From positions 1 to 64,000 of the forward strand of contig CAJXKL010000005.1 of NCBI GenBank assembly GCA_913055915.1: 64,000 nt of DNA, written 5' to 3'. Below are positions 51,495 through 61,038 of the stretch, one piece after another. The notes under the pieces are model-generated. The model searched no databases, was not told the DNA's origin, and saw nothing but the letters and a program-made list of their open reading frames with translations. How positions within the stretch are numbered: position 1 is the first letter of the stretch; each line of letters starts with the position of its first letter. The position numbers and the translations under genes are program-made. Origin of the DNA: an uncultured Candidatus Nemicrothrix sp. Lineage in GTDB: Bacteria; Actinomycetota; Acidimicrobiia; Acidimicrobiales; MedAcidi-G1.

Positions 51495-53443
51495 TGGAAC
51501 CCACCCCCGCTTCCCAACCCAACTCGATGGTTCTGGACTCACAGGTCCCCGACGGGCCTATCGCCGACCTGTGGGAGAACCACAAGTTCTCGATGAACCT
51601 GGTCAACCCATCGAACAAGCGGAAGTTCGAGGTCATAGTCGTAGGCACCGGCCTCGCCGGAGCATCAGCCGCAGCGACTCTGGGCGAACTCGGCTACAGG
51701 GTCAAGGCATTCACCTTCCACGACAGCCCGCGCCGGGCCCACAGCATCGCCGCTCAGGGCGGCATCAACGCAGCCAAGAACTACCCGAACGACGGCGACT
51801 CCGTACACCGCCTCTTCTACGACACCGTCAAGGGCGGCGACTACCGCTCCCGCGAAGCGAACGTCCACCGCCTCGCAGAGGTGTCGGTAAACATCATCGA
51901 CCAGGCCACCGCCCAGGGGGTTCCATTCGCCCGCGACTACGGCGGCCTGCTGGACAACCGCTCCTTCGGTGGTGCCCAGGTCTCACGCACCTTCTACGCA
52001 CGCGGCCAGACCGGCCAGCAACTCCTGCTGGGTGCCTACTCGGCCCTGATGCGACAGGTCGCTGCGGGTACCGTCGAGCTCCACAACAGGTCCGAACTCC
52101 TCGACGTCGTGCTCAAGGACGGTCGGGCCTGCGGAATCGTCACCCGTGACCTGCTCTCGGGCGAGGTGACCCCCCACTCCGCACATGCCGTGGTCCTGGC
52201 AACCGGTGGATACGGCAACGTCTACTTCCTGTCCACCAACGCAATGATGTGCAACGTCACAGCAGCCTGGCGGGCCCACCGACGCGGCGCCCTGTTCGCC
52301 AACCCCTGTTACACACAGATCCACCCGACCTGCATTCCCGCCAGCGACGACTTCCAATCCAAGTTGACCCTAATGTCCGAGTCGCTGCGCAACGACGGCC
52401 GCATCTGGGTTCCCTCAACAGCCGACGAGAGCAGACAGGCAGGCGACATTCCAGAGGCTGAACGCGACTACTACCTCGAACGCAAGTACCCGGCGTTCGG
52501 AAACCTCGTCCCCAGGGACGTGGCATCCCGCAACGCAAAGACGGTCGTCGACGCAGGACACGGCGTCGGGCCACTCCGCAACGGCGTCTACCTCGACTTC
52601 GCCGCAGCCATCGAACGTGACGGCCAGGACGCCATCGCCGCCCGTTACGGAAACCTCTTCGACATGTACCAGCGCATCACCGGCGAGAACCCGTACTCGA
52701 GCCCGATGCGCATCTACCCCGCCAGCCACTACACGATGGGCGGGCTCTGGGTCGACTACCACCTGATGACCAATGTGCCGGGCATGTACGCCATCGGCGA
52801 GGCCAACTTCAGCGACCACGGCGCCAACCGCCTGGGTGCCAGCGCCCTCATGCAGGGACTGGCCGACGGCTACTTCGTCCTTCCATACACGATCGGCGAC
52901 GACCTGGCCGGCCTGCTGGGAGACTCAGTCGTACCCACCGACGACCCGGTGTTCACCTCAGTTGTCACTGGGATCGAGGACGAAACCAGCAGGTGGCTCT
53001 CAACCAACGGAAGCAGGTCTGTCGACCACTTCCACCGGGAGTTGGGCCGCATGGTCTGGGACAACATCGGAATGGCAAGGAACGAACAGGGGCTCAGACA
53101 GGCCCTGTCAGACATCCCGGCGCTCCGAGAAGAGTTCCACAGGGACGTCCGGGTCCTCGGCAGCGCCGACACGCTCAACCAGTCCCTGGAAAAGGCGGGA
53201 AGGGTTGCCGACTTCTTCGACCTGGCCGAGTTGATGGCCCGCGACGCACTTGAACGAGAGGAGTCGTGCGGCGGCCACTTCAGGGAGGAACACCAGACCA
53301 CCGAGGGAGAGGCCCAGCGTGACGACGACAACTTCTCCCACGTTGCCGCCTGGGAGTGGAACGGTCCAGACACACCGCAGACCCGTCATGTCGAAGAGCT
53401 CACATTCGACAACGTTGCGCTTTCACAGCGCTCGTACAAGTAG
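51494..53443 (+). CDS. sdhA: Succinate dehydrogenase flavoprotein subunit
   Basis: 649 residues. [18 protein letters not shown] is the FAD-binding loop; [11 protein letters not shown] holds the His that carries covalent FAD; later [24 protein letters not shown] and [21 protein letters not shown] form the substrate pocket. It oxidises succinate to fumarate on the cytoplasmic side. The start overlaps the sdhC stop; sdhB follows after 9 bp. Lengths and motifs suit the fumarate reductase/succinate dehydrogenase subfamily that has a diheme SdhC. Confidence 0.96.
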   Translation: MEPTPASQPNSMVLDSQVPDGPIADLWENHKFSMNLVNPSNKRKFEVIVVGTGLAGASAAATLGELGYRVKAFTFHDSPRRAHSIAAQGGINAAKNYPNDGDSVHRLFYDTVKGGDYRSREANVHRLAEVSVNIIDQATAQGVPFARDYGGLLDNRSFGGAQVSRTFYARGQTGQQLLLGAYSALMRQVAAGTVELHNRSELLDVVLKDGRACGIVTRDLLSGEVTPHSAHAVVLATGGYGNVYFLSTNAMMCNVTAAWRAHRRGALFANPCYTQIHPTCIPASDDFQSKLTLMSESLRNDGRIWVPSTADESRQAGDIPEAERDYYLERKYPAFGNLVPRDVASRNAKTVVDAGHGVGPLRNGVYLDFAAAIERDGQDAIAARYGNLFDMYQRITGENPYSSPMRIYPASHYTMGGLWVDYHLMTNVPGMYAIGEANFSDHGANRLGASALMQGLADGYFVLPYTIGDDLAGLLGDSVVPTDDPVFTSVVTGIEDETSRWLSTNGSRSVDHFHRELGRMVWDNIGMARNEQGLRQALSDIPALREEFHRDVRVLGSADTLNQSLEKAGRVADFFDLAELMARDALEREESCGGHFREEHQTTEGEAQRDDDNFSHVAAWEWNGPDTPQTRHVEELTFDNVALSQRSYK

Positions 53444-53452
53444 GAGCCAGCC

Positions 53453-54223
53453 ATGAGCGACACCATCTCCGTCACCATCAGGGTCTGGCGACAGGACGGC
53501 CCCGACACCCCTGGCCGCTTCGAAACCCACCCGCAGCAGATAACCACTGATGCCTCATTCCTCGAGATGCTCGACCTCCTCAACGAGCAGCTCAACGACC
53601 GCGGCGAGGAACCGATCGTCTTCGAGTCCGACTGCCGCGAAGGCATCTGTGGAACCTGCGGTGTGATGATCAACGGCCGCGCCCACGGCCCACAGAGGGC
53701 CACGGCGACCTGTCAGCTCCACATGCGCGAGTTCGCAGACGGTGACGAGATCGTCATCGAGCCCTTCCGTGCAGCGGGCTTCCCCATAATACGCGACCTT
53801 GCCATTGATCGGTCGCCGCTCGACCACATCATTGAGAGCGGTGGCTACATCTCGGTGGGGTCAGGAGCCGCACCCGACGCCAACCTCACACCAGTCCCCA
53901 GGGAAGCGGCCGAGCGGGCATTTGACGCTGCTGCCTGCATCGGTTGTGGTGCGTGCGTGGCCGCCTGCCCGAACTCGGCAGCACAGCTGTTCACCTCGGC
54001 GAAGGTCGGGCACATGGCACTTCTTCCGCAGGGCCAACCTGAGCGCTGGAGCCGCACTGAGGCGATGGTTGAGGTAATGGAGTCCTATTTCGGGCCCTGC
54101 ACCAACCACGGCGAGTGCCACGAAGCGTGCCCCAAGGAGATAAGCCTCGACTTCATCGCCTACCTGAACCGCGACTACGTGAAGGCCAAGGTCAAGAACC
54201 GGGCCCTCTCCGGCCAGCGCTGA
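53453..54223 (+). CDS. sdhB: Succinate dehydrogenase iron-sulfur subunit
   Basis: 256 residues. The plant-type [2Fe-2S] site is C61, C66, C69 and C87 (CREGICGTCG); the C-terminal ferredoxin part has C162, C165, C168 and C172, and C216, C222, C226 (CTNHGECHEACP), giving [4Fe-4S] and [3Fe-4S]. It links SdhA to the cytochrome. Last gene of the sdhCAB operon. All ligands present. Confidence 0.96.
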   Translation: MSDTISVTIRVWRQDGPDTPGRFETHPQQITTDASFLEMLDLLNEQLNDRGEEPIVFESDCREGICGTCGVMINGRAHGPQRATATCQLHMREFADGDEIVIEPFRAAGFPIIRDLAIDRSPLDHIIESGGYISVGSGAAPDANLTPVPREAAERAFDAAACIGCGACVAACPNSAAQLFTSAKVGHMALLPQGQPERWSRTEAMVEVMESYFGPCTNHGECHEACPKEISLDFIAYLNRDYVKAKVKNRALSGQR

Positions 54224-54801
54224 ACCCCCGCTCCACCTGCCACCACTCCCACCCGGCCCGGATCGCCGGCACGTCCTCCGTTTCACAGGACGTTCGGCTA
54301 CGGACACACCGACACTCCGGCCCCCGCCAGTCCTCTCCCCCCGGGAGGGCCCTGAAGCCACAGGACCCGCTATATGTCCGAAAGACCAGAGGAACGAAGA
54401 GCCTCCCGGATTAACCGAATCTGCGCGATTGACACCTCAGGTGGTTGCGGTCTCGGTTCTCCAGGAGGTAGGAGCGCGGCTAGGTGCCGGGTACTCCGAA
54501 GGCAACGTCTGGTGAGCCGTAGGAGTGTCCGGCGACCAGTCGCTGCAGGTCCAGAGATAGGGACCGAACAGGTTGACAAGGGGTGGGCCCGGCGCGACAG
54601 TGAGGCCAGCACGTTCGGTAGTCGCCAGCGACAGGAGAACAGACCGTGCGAGAAGACCGGTACGAGGAACGCAGCCGAGCCCCGCCTGGCGGGTGAGTCC
54701 GAGGCCCCTGACCGAGCCGGTCCCCTCACGCTCTCGCGACCAACGCCCTGCTGGGCCATGGAGAACGTTGACGCGCGACGACCCGATCAGGGACTCAGAG
54801 G
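54224..54801. other. 578-bp gene-free GC-rich stretch after sdhB, possible structured RNA
   Basis: Open frames on both strands have shuffled, Arg-rich translations and no recognisable domain. The plus strand from about 54400 contains several short self-complementary arms (for example GGTCC-GGACC near 54549-54565, TGCC-GGCA near 54487-54505) and ends in a strong hairpin at 54802. It does not match RNase P RNA, tmRNA or SRP RNA conserved elements by eye. Either an untranslated, structured 3' region of sdhCAB, an unknown ncRNA, or decayed DNA. Confidence 0.4.
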
Positions 54802-54835
54802 AACGGCGCCCTCCCGGCCGGGACGGGCGCCGTTT
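54802..54835 (+). terminator. Strong nested hairpin terminator
   Basis: AACGGCGCCC pairs with GGGCGCCGTT (10 bp, perfect); the loop itself holds TCCCGGCCGGGA, a palindrome, so the stem could extend. TTT and CGCGG follow. It lies 11 bp before the stop of the convergent alpha/beta hydrolase, so it may serve both directions. Confidence 0.75.
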
Positions 54836-54846
54836 CGCGGGGAGCC

Positions 54847-55674
54847 TCAGACAGTCAGGTGTTCGAGGAGCCTCGGCAGCAGGTCCGGGAGGCAGGCATC
54901 GGGAACCTCATGTCCCAGTCCTTCGACGAGCCAGAGGCGTGCACCGGGAATTCCGTCGGCCAGGGCCAGAGCATGTTCAACTGGAAATACGGGATCCGCT
55001 GTTCCGTGGACCACGAGTGTGGGCACGGTGATCTCGCCGAGGCTGTCGAGGCGTGACAGCGAGGCCCCCACGGCGGGCCCGTGGCCAGACTCTGGATACC
55101 AGCAGCGTTCAACCTCTAGTTCGGCAACAGATCTGGATGCCTCATCGTCAAACGGGTAGCGGGGGCCAGCGAACAGGCGATCCAGCTCCACAACCCAGGC
55201 CACCCGCTCGGCCTCGTCTGCGGGAGGCGGAGCGAAGAGCCTTTCGGCCATCCTGTCGACCAACCAGTCGGCCGCCGACGGGAGCCGTTCATCGCCCAGC
55301 CCCGGGGATGAACAGAGCAGGGCGAGCGACCGAACCCTCTCAGGATTCGTGAGCGCCAGCACCTGTCCGACCATGCCGCCCATTGATCGACCGATCACGT
55401 GGGCTGAGTCGACTGAGAGACCGTCCATGACAGAGAGGGCATCGGTCGCCATGTCGTCAAGGGTGTAGCCGATATCGGAGGCAACCTTGGTCGAGAGCCC
55501 GCTGTCCCTGTTGTCAAAGCGCACAACACGAAAGCCGGAAGCTACAAGGGGATCGACCAGCGCCGGCGTCCAACGGGTGCAGTGGGCGTCCGCACCGGAG
55601 ATGAGCAGAACCGGCTCGGCGTCGTCATCGCCGAAGACCTCCACGAACAGGTCGACTTCGATTCCCCCGGCCAT
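54847..55674 (-). CDS. Alpha/beta-hydrolase
   Basis: 275 residues. VLLISGADAHCTRW begins the fold; GRSMGGMVGQ holds the nucleophile Ser; VVHGTADPVFP carries the acid (D) and GLGHEVPD the catalytic His. Members of this kind hydrolyse esters, lactones or epoxides. The 5' end begins soon after a divergent thioesterase gene. Substrate unknown. Confidence 0.88.
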   Translation of the reverse strand: MAGGIEVDLFVEVFGDDDAEPVLLISGADAHCTRWTPALVDPLVASGFRVVRFDNRDSGLSTKVASDIGYTLDDMATDALSVMDGLSVDSAHVIGRSMGGMVGQVLALTNPERVRSLALLCSSPGLGDERLPSAADWLVDRMAERLFAPPPADEAERVAWVVELDRLFAGPRYPFDDEASRSVAELEVERCWYPESGHGPAVGASLSRLDSLGEITVPTLVVHGTADPVFPVEHALALADGIPGARLWLVEGLGHEVPDACLPDLLPRLLEHLTV

Positions 55675-55751
55675 GGGACCGGAGGCTAGCCACGGATCCG
55701 CTGTGTCTACCCGTCCATGACAGCGCTCGACAAGGCACTAGCGTCACACGG

Positions 55752-56165
55752 GTGCCAGCACACCTCCATCCGGTGAAGGTCCGCTTCTACGAACTGGACC
55801 CGTACGGACATCTCAACCATTCGGTATACGTCCAACTCTTCGAAACGGGACGCATCGAGTTGCTCGATGCCGTGGGCCTGGGCCTCAGCGACCTTGACGA
55901 ACAGGGCTACAGATTCGTGGTCACCAACATTGAAACCACTTTCGTAAAGTCGGTCGAGGCCGGTGATTCGCTCGTGGTCGAGACCGAGGTGGTTGAGACC
56001 CGGCGAGCGTCGTCTATCTGGCACCAACGAATCCTCCGGGGAGACGACGTGATGGCCACCCAGCAGGTCCGGGCCGCTATCACCGACTCGAACGGCAGGC
56101 CGACCAGGGCCCCGGCCGAGTTGACTGAAGGGCTCGCACCGTTCACGGCGGACACCGACACGTGA
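55752..56165 (+). CDS. Acyl-CoA thioesterase, 4-hydroxybenzoyl-CoA thioesterase type (hotdog)
   Basis: 137 residues. RFYELDPYGHLNHSVYVQLFETGRIELL is the 4HBT active-site segment (D in ELDPYGHLNH). It would hydrolyse acyl-CoA thioesters. GTG start; the stop overlaps the next gene (GTGA). It is translationally coupled to the DUF368 transporter gene, an odd combination. Confidence 0.86.
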   Translation: MPAHLHPVKVRFYELDPYGHLNHSVYVQLFETGRIELLDAVGLGLSDLDEQGYRFVVTNIETTFVKSVEAGDSLVVETEVVETRRASSIWHQRILRGDDVMATQQVRAAITDSNGRPTRAPAELTEGLAPFTADTDT

Positions 56166-57073
56166 CCGGATGCCGCCGTGCGGCGGTGCACATGCTCCGC
56201 GGGCTGTGCATGGGGGCCGCTGATGTGGTTCCGGGGGTGTCGGGTGGAACCATCGCCCTTCTTCTCGGCATCTACGACCGTCTCATCGATTCGGTCAGAA
56301 ACGGATCAAGGTCGCTGGGCCTTCTTCTCCGTGGCGACCTGCGGGGCTCTCTAACCCGTGCGCGGTCAGTCGAATGGGCGTTCCTCCTTCCTCTGCTGAT
56401 CGGGGTCGCCGTAGCTGTGACAGCGCTTGCCGGCCCGATCGAAGCCGGCCTGGCCAACCATCCCGAGTCCATGGCTGGGCTGTTTCTAGGGCTGGTACTG
56501 GCCTCAATCCTGATCGCTCGGCGAATTCCCGACTCCTGGACCACAGGGGGGGTGGGCCTGATGGCCGCAGTTGCCGTCGCCCTGTTCGTGGCCCTTGACT
56601 GGCAAGCTGGCCCGGTGGCGGACCCGTCGGCCCCAGCCCTGTTCGTATCCGGAATGGTCGCCATCTGCGCCATGATCCTCCCCGGAATCTCGGGCGCATT
56701 CCTCCTGTTGATGCTCGGCATGTACAGCCACGTCCTGGGAGCGGTCGACGACAGGATGCTGGGCGACCTGGCCCTGTTCGGCCTGGGTGCCGTCACAGGC
56801 CTTGCGCTCTTTTCAACCCTGCTGGGTCGCCTGCTGGATCGCCACCACGACCTCGTGCTGGCAGCCCTGATCGGCCTGATGGTCGGCTCGCTACGGGTGC
56901 TCTGGCCCTGGCCCAACGGTGTCGGCGTGATCGAAAGGGACAGCACCGAGGTGGTCTCGGGTGCATCCCTGGATTGGCCGACCGCCTCGGAGATGCCAGT
57001 GCCCCTGCTGTTGGCAGTGGCCGCCATGGTGGTAGTGCTGGGCCTTGACTCCCTCGCCCGTCGCCGATCCTGA
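56162..57073 (+). CDS. DUF368 (PopT-like) membrane protein
   Basis: 303 residues with about 8 helices. MGAADVVPGVSGGTIALLLGIYDRLI near the N-terminus and CAMILPGISGAFLLLMLGMY in the second half are the paired DUF368 signature blocks. DUF368 proteins have been reported to return undecaprenyl phosphate to the cytoplasmic face for envelope synthesis (PopT). Overlaps the thioesterase stop. A role in cell-wall lipid recycling is inferred from family knowledge only. Confidence 0.88.
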   Translation: MTGCRRAAVHMLRGLCMGAADVVPGVSGGTIALLLGIYDRLIDSVRNGSRSLGLLLRGDLRGSLTRARSVEWAFLLPLLIGVAVAVTALAGPIEAGLANHPESMAGLFLGLVLASILIARRIPDSWTTGGVGLMAAVAVALFVALDWQAGPVADPSAPALFVSGMVAICAMILPGISGAFLLLMLGMYSHVLGAVDDRMLGDLALFGLGAVTGLALFSTLLGRLLDRHHDLVLAALIGLMVGSLRVLWPWPNGVGVIERDSTEVVSGASLDWPTASEMPVPLLLAVAAMVVVLGLDSLARRRS

Positions 57074-57074
57074 C

Positions 57075-58022
57075 TCAGCCGCCCTGGGGCTGGTTGTACT
57101 CCACCCAGGCGTGGCCACTGCGTCCATCATCGGTGGTGACGGCCATGAGGCCCCGCGGAAGCCTGGATTCACGACCGTCGTCAGGGTTGACGAGCAGCAC
57201 AGGCGCCCAGCCCACTGGATCCAGTTCGAACGTGACGTCACCGAGTGTGACAATCCCGCTGGCGGGAATGCCATCCGGTCCCAATGCGGGCACCGATGCC
57301 ACCTCGTAGCTACCCACCAGGCCGGCGGGGGTCGATCGGTAGCCGATGCCCACCTCACGGTCCGCAGCGACCACCACATGGAAGCGTTCCCCGTCATCCA
57401 GGCGGCCCGAGAACCAGATCCACCCGTGGGCCCACCAGTCGCGAACGGCCCACGAGTGGTCGCGTTGACCCCAACCGTCCACCCTCACCAGCTGGTCACC
57501 AACCGTCACCTCGCCGGACACGCGGCACGGAACCTCGTACCTGGGGGTGAGCCCGTAGTGGAATGCCCACGGCAGAGCGCCTTCAGGGGCCTCCTCAGGA
57601 CCATCCGTCTCCCACCCGAGGTCAACGCCCACCGCCACCCTGTCACCGCGGATCCCTGCGGAACCGCCACGGTAGGCATCCGCCGGATCGGCCACGGCGA
57701 CGCCGTAGGCCTCCACGTTGACGCTGAAGTGCTCCAACGGCTCATCGACCCGCAGTTCGGCCCACAACCCGGCTGCCCTGACCTTTAGTTCGGCGGGTGC
57801 CGGAAGGGGCACCTCGTGGTCCACCACCAGGACGGTGGGTTCATCCTCGCCCACCAGGCAGCACCAGACCCAGGACACGCCCAGGTTCGGATAGAGGCCC
57901 AGGCGCACATAGCCGCCCGTGCGGCCGTCGGAGTCGAACCAGTCGAGGTAGTAGGACTCGTTCCAGAACAGGTCCGGTTCCGGCTCGTGGCGGTTCTCAT
58001 CCCCCAGGTCTGGAACTCTCAT
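57075..58022 (-). CDS. Hydroxyneurosporene-synthase/AttH-like beta-barrel protein
   Basis: 315 residues. The C-terminal half has the GWGQRDHSWAVRDWW block typical of actinobacterial DUF7064/AttH-related proteins (carotenoid-type CrtC and tocopherol cyclase relatives), with an N-terminal LFWNESYYLDWFD block. All-beta lipocalin-like double domain expected; function not established. ATG 58022 is chosen because upstream residues look like shadow. It is the last gene of a three-gene operon with a protein of unknown family and a phosphohistidine domain. Confidence 0.6.
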   Translation of the reverse strand: MRVPDLGDENRHEPEPDLFWNESYYLDWFDSDGRTGGYVRLGLYPNLGVSWVWCCLVGEDEPTVLVVDHEVPLPAPAELKVRAAGLWAELRVDEPLEHFSVNVEAYGVAVADPADAYRGGSAGIRGDRVAVGVDLGWETDGPEEAPEGALPWAFHYGLTPRYEVPCRVSGEVTVGDQLVRVDGWGQRDHSWAVRDWWAHGWIWFSGRLDDGERFHVVVAADREVGIGYRSTPAGLVGSYEVASVPALGPDGIPASGIVTLGDVTFELDPVGWAPVLLVNPDDGRESRLPRGLMAVTTDDGRSGHAWVEYNQPQGG

Positions 58023-58035
58023 CTGATACCCCGAT

Positions 58036-59142
58036 CTACGTGTACAAGGGGTAGGGCACGTCGTCCGGGTTCCGTTCCGGGGGATCAGCATCCGCCGTCA
58101 CCAACCCGTAGAGGTCCTCAGAAGTGTCGCGCGGACAGGTCCAGTCGATGGTGTCGGCCACCCCGGCAATTTCAGCAAAGGGCCGAAGGAACGTGAAGTA
58201 GACGTAGGCACCGCAGGCGATCTTGTCGTCCCGGGACATGGCGACCACGTCCCTGTAGTGCTGTCGCTGTGCGAGCCGCGCCACACCGGTCAACGCCGGG
58301 CACTCCTCGTCAGGTACCGGCACCAGGGACCCGCTGTCGGTCGTGAACAGCCCGAAACCCGTCAGGTGCTCCAGGTAGTCCTCCGGTCTGGTGATCGCCG
58401 TTCCGAAGTCGTTGACGGCCACCTCTACCTCCGGATCCAGCACAAGGGCCGCCGTCAGGCCCGAGTACGGCATGTCGGAGGCAACCCCTGACCACCAAAA
58501 GTCACTGGGCCCCAACCTGTGGTAGTCGCGGACGAGCATTATCCGACCGTCGGGCAGGCGGTACGGCCCGGTGTCGCCGTGGCCCACCCTGGTGTCGAAG
58601 TAGAGGAGGAAGAGGTGATTGATGAGCGTGGCGTTGAACCGACGGACCAACTCCAGGCGCCCATTATCGAGGGGCCTGGCCCCCTCTGCCAGGGCCTCGA
58701 TCGTCGGCCTGTCCAAGACCTCAATCCTGTTGCCCGCCTCCGCCGCATGGAGATACCCACCACCCCTGTACGCGTAGGAAACCCGTGCCCAGAAGTCCAG
58801 AACGGTGTGGGCACGGTCAACCGAGTCCAGGGACGGATCAACCATGTTCATGACGTTGCGCCCAAGTAGCCAGAAGTTGGCTATCCCCCACAGGAACACT
58901 GAGTTGACCTGGCAACCGGGCCTCCGGGCAGCCTCCCCAATCTCCTCCGGGGACATGACTGCTGTGATGGCCTCTACTGCATCCGGGTACCTGTGGAAGG
59001 CCTCCACCACGGACACCGCCACATACGGCGTAACGGGAACGAGTTGTGAGGAGTACCCGGTCCGCTCCGCCACGAGCCGAGCCGACACAGGGTTGATTGC
59101 CTCCAGGAAGCCGTTGACCCGTTCAACCCGACCGGCGGCCAT
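58036..59142 (-). CDS. Unrecognised 368-residue protein
   Basis: No signal peptide or membrane helix is evident. It is rich in aromatic residues and Arg/Asp. Notable stretches are WGIANFWLLGRNVMNMVD, YFDTRVGHGDTGPYRLPDG and MLVRDYHRLGPSDFWWSG, which look like a globular alpha/beta enzyme or binding protein. It does not recall a known family. ATG 59142 overlaps the stop of the phosphohistidine-domain gene (TAATG), implying coupled translation; the AttH-like gene follows 13 bp later. Probably works with both. Confidence 0.65.
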   Translation of the reverse strand: MAAGRVERVNGFLEAINPVSARLVAERTGYSSQLVPVTPYVAVSVVEAFHRYPDAVEAITAVMSPEEIGEAARRPGCQVNSVFLWGIANFWLLGRNVMNMVDPSLDSVDRAHTVLDFWARVSYAYRGGGYLHAAEAGNRIEVLDRPTIEALAEGARPLDNGRLELVRRFNATLINHLFLLYFDTRVGHGDTGPYRLPDGRIMLVRDYHRLGPSDFWWSGVASDMPYSGLTAALVLDPEVEVAVNDFGTAITRPEDYLEHLTGFGLFTTDSGSLVPVPDEECPALTGVARLAQRQHYRDVVAMSRDDKIACGAYVYFTFLRPFAEIAGVADTIDWTCPRDTSEDLYGLVTADADPPERNPDDVPYPLYT

Positions 59143-59495
59143 TAGCTTCCACCGACCACCCTGACGATGCCCACCTCGCCCGTACCATCCAGTTCAACGC
59201 AGGCACCGGTGGTTGGTTCGTCCGTGATCTCGGCAGCTACTACGCCGGGAACCCGGAACTCCCGGCTGATGATTCCTATGTGGCTCCGGATGGTTCCACC
59301 TGTACAGACCACACCGGCCAACTCGTCGAAGATCGGAGAAAGAAACGTTGCACCGGCATCCCTGATGACGGCCACAACCCCCTCAGCACCGGAGGCCATG
59401 AGATCCAAGACCTCCTCGGTGCCTTCCAGTCTCTGCCACACCCCACGAGTCGGTTCATAGTCGAACGTCTTTTGACCACGGGCGATGACCTCCAC
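59142..59495 (-). CDS. Stand-alone PEP-utilising-enzyme swivelling (phosphohistidine) domain
   Basis: About 117 residues. The segment VCTGGTIRSHIGIISREFRVPGVV holds the phosphorylated His of the PEP-synthase/PPDK mobile domain (TGG...SH), and VELDGTGEVGIVRVV is the domain end. Normally this domain is part of a protein of 500-900 residues, with nucleotide-binding and PEP-binding domains; here it is alone. Start uncertain: GTG 59495 is the best candidate, as the frame upstream is not family-like. First gene of the three-gene unit. Whether it is phosphorylated, and by what, is unknown. Confidence 0.7.
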   Translation of the reverse strand: MEVIARGQKTFDYEPTRGVWQRLEGTEEVLDLMASGAEGVVAVIRDAGATFLSPIFDELAGVVCTGGTIRSHIGIISREFRVPGVVAAEITDEPTTGACVELDGTGEVGIVRVVGGS

Positions 59496-59537
59496 GATCT
59501 GGACCGTAGCCCCGGCCCCTCCATCTAGGCTTGTTCG

Positions 59538-59927
59538 GTGACCGCTGCCGCCCACCTCTCGCCTGAGTGGATAGCGACCCTCGACGAGGCCGCCGCCCGA
59601 CACCCCGAGCTTCCTGCTGGCATGGGCGACCTTCCGATCACCATCGGGTATCTGATCGCCGACGGTCCCTCCTGGTACCTGGTGATCGGTGCCGACCGGA
59701 TACGTGTGCTTGCCGGAAACGTGTCATCCCCGGACGTGTCGTTCAGCACAGATGCTGCGACCGCCACAGAGATTCTCGCGGGCCGCACCGATCCGCTCAG
59801 AGCGGTTGTCGACGGGGACCTCGACATAGGAGGTGACCCTCGGCTGCTCATGGCGAACCGGGATGTACTGGAAGCCGTGGGCGACCTGTTTGCTGCCGCC
59901 CGGGGGGACCTCGGTGAGGGCCGGTAG
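59538..59927 (+). CDS. SCP2 sterol-binding-domain-like protein
   Basis: 129 residues from a GTG. The pattern DGPSWYLVIGADRIRVLAGN then DVSFSTDAATATEILAGRTDPLRAVVDGDLDIGGDPRLL is the SCP2-like fold that binds lipid or acyl-CoA. Divergent from the swivelling-domain operon and convergent with mdh. No signal peptide. Ligand not known. Confidence 0.8.
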   Translation: MTAAAHLSPEWIATLDEAAARHPELPAGMGDLPITIGYLIADGPSWYLVIGADRIRVLAGNVSSPDVSFSTDAATATEILAGRTDPLRAVVDGDLDIGGDPRLLMANRDVLEAVGDLFAAARGDLGEGR

Positions 59928-59937
59928 TCCTCTGACC

Positions 59938-60927
<990 letters not shown>

Positions 60928-61038
60928 GAGGACTCCTGGGTGGCCGACGGCGTGCCTCCGAGGGTACCGAGGCACTAGAGCGGTACCGCCACCAGGTCAT
61001 GTGACCAACGGCTCAGGGAGACCGGGCTGTCCCCGGTG

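Noticed and set aside
54370-54759. 129-codon minus-strand open frame behind sdhB
   Set aside because: Arg/Pro/Ser-rich shadow-like composition, no domain, and no supporting ribosome site; treated as gene-free.
54400-54835. RNase P RNA in the post-sdhB region, because of GACAGTG and AACAGACCG stretches
   Set aside because: The conserved AGGAAAGTCC-type and GGTAAGGGTGAAA-type elements are missing and the order is wrong.
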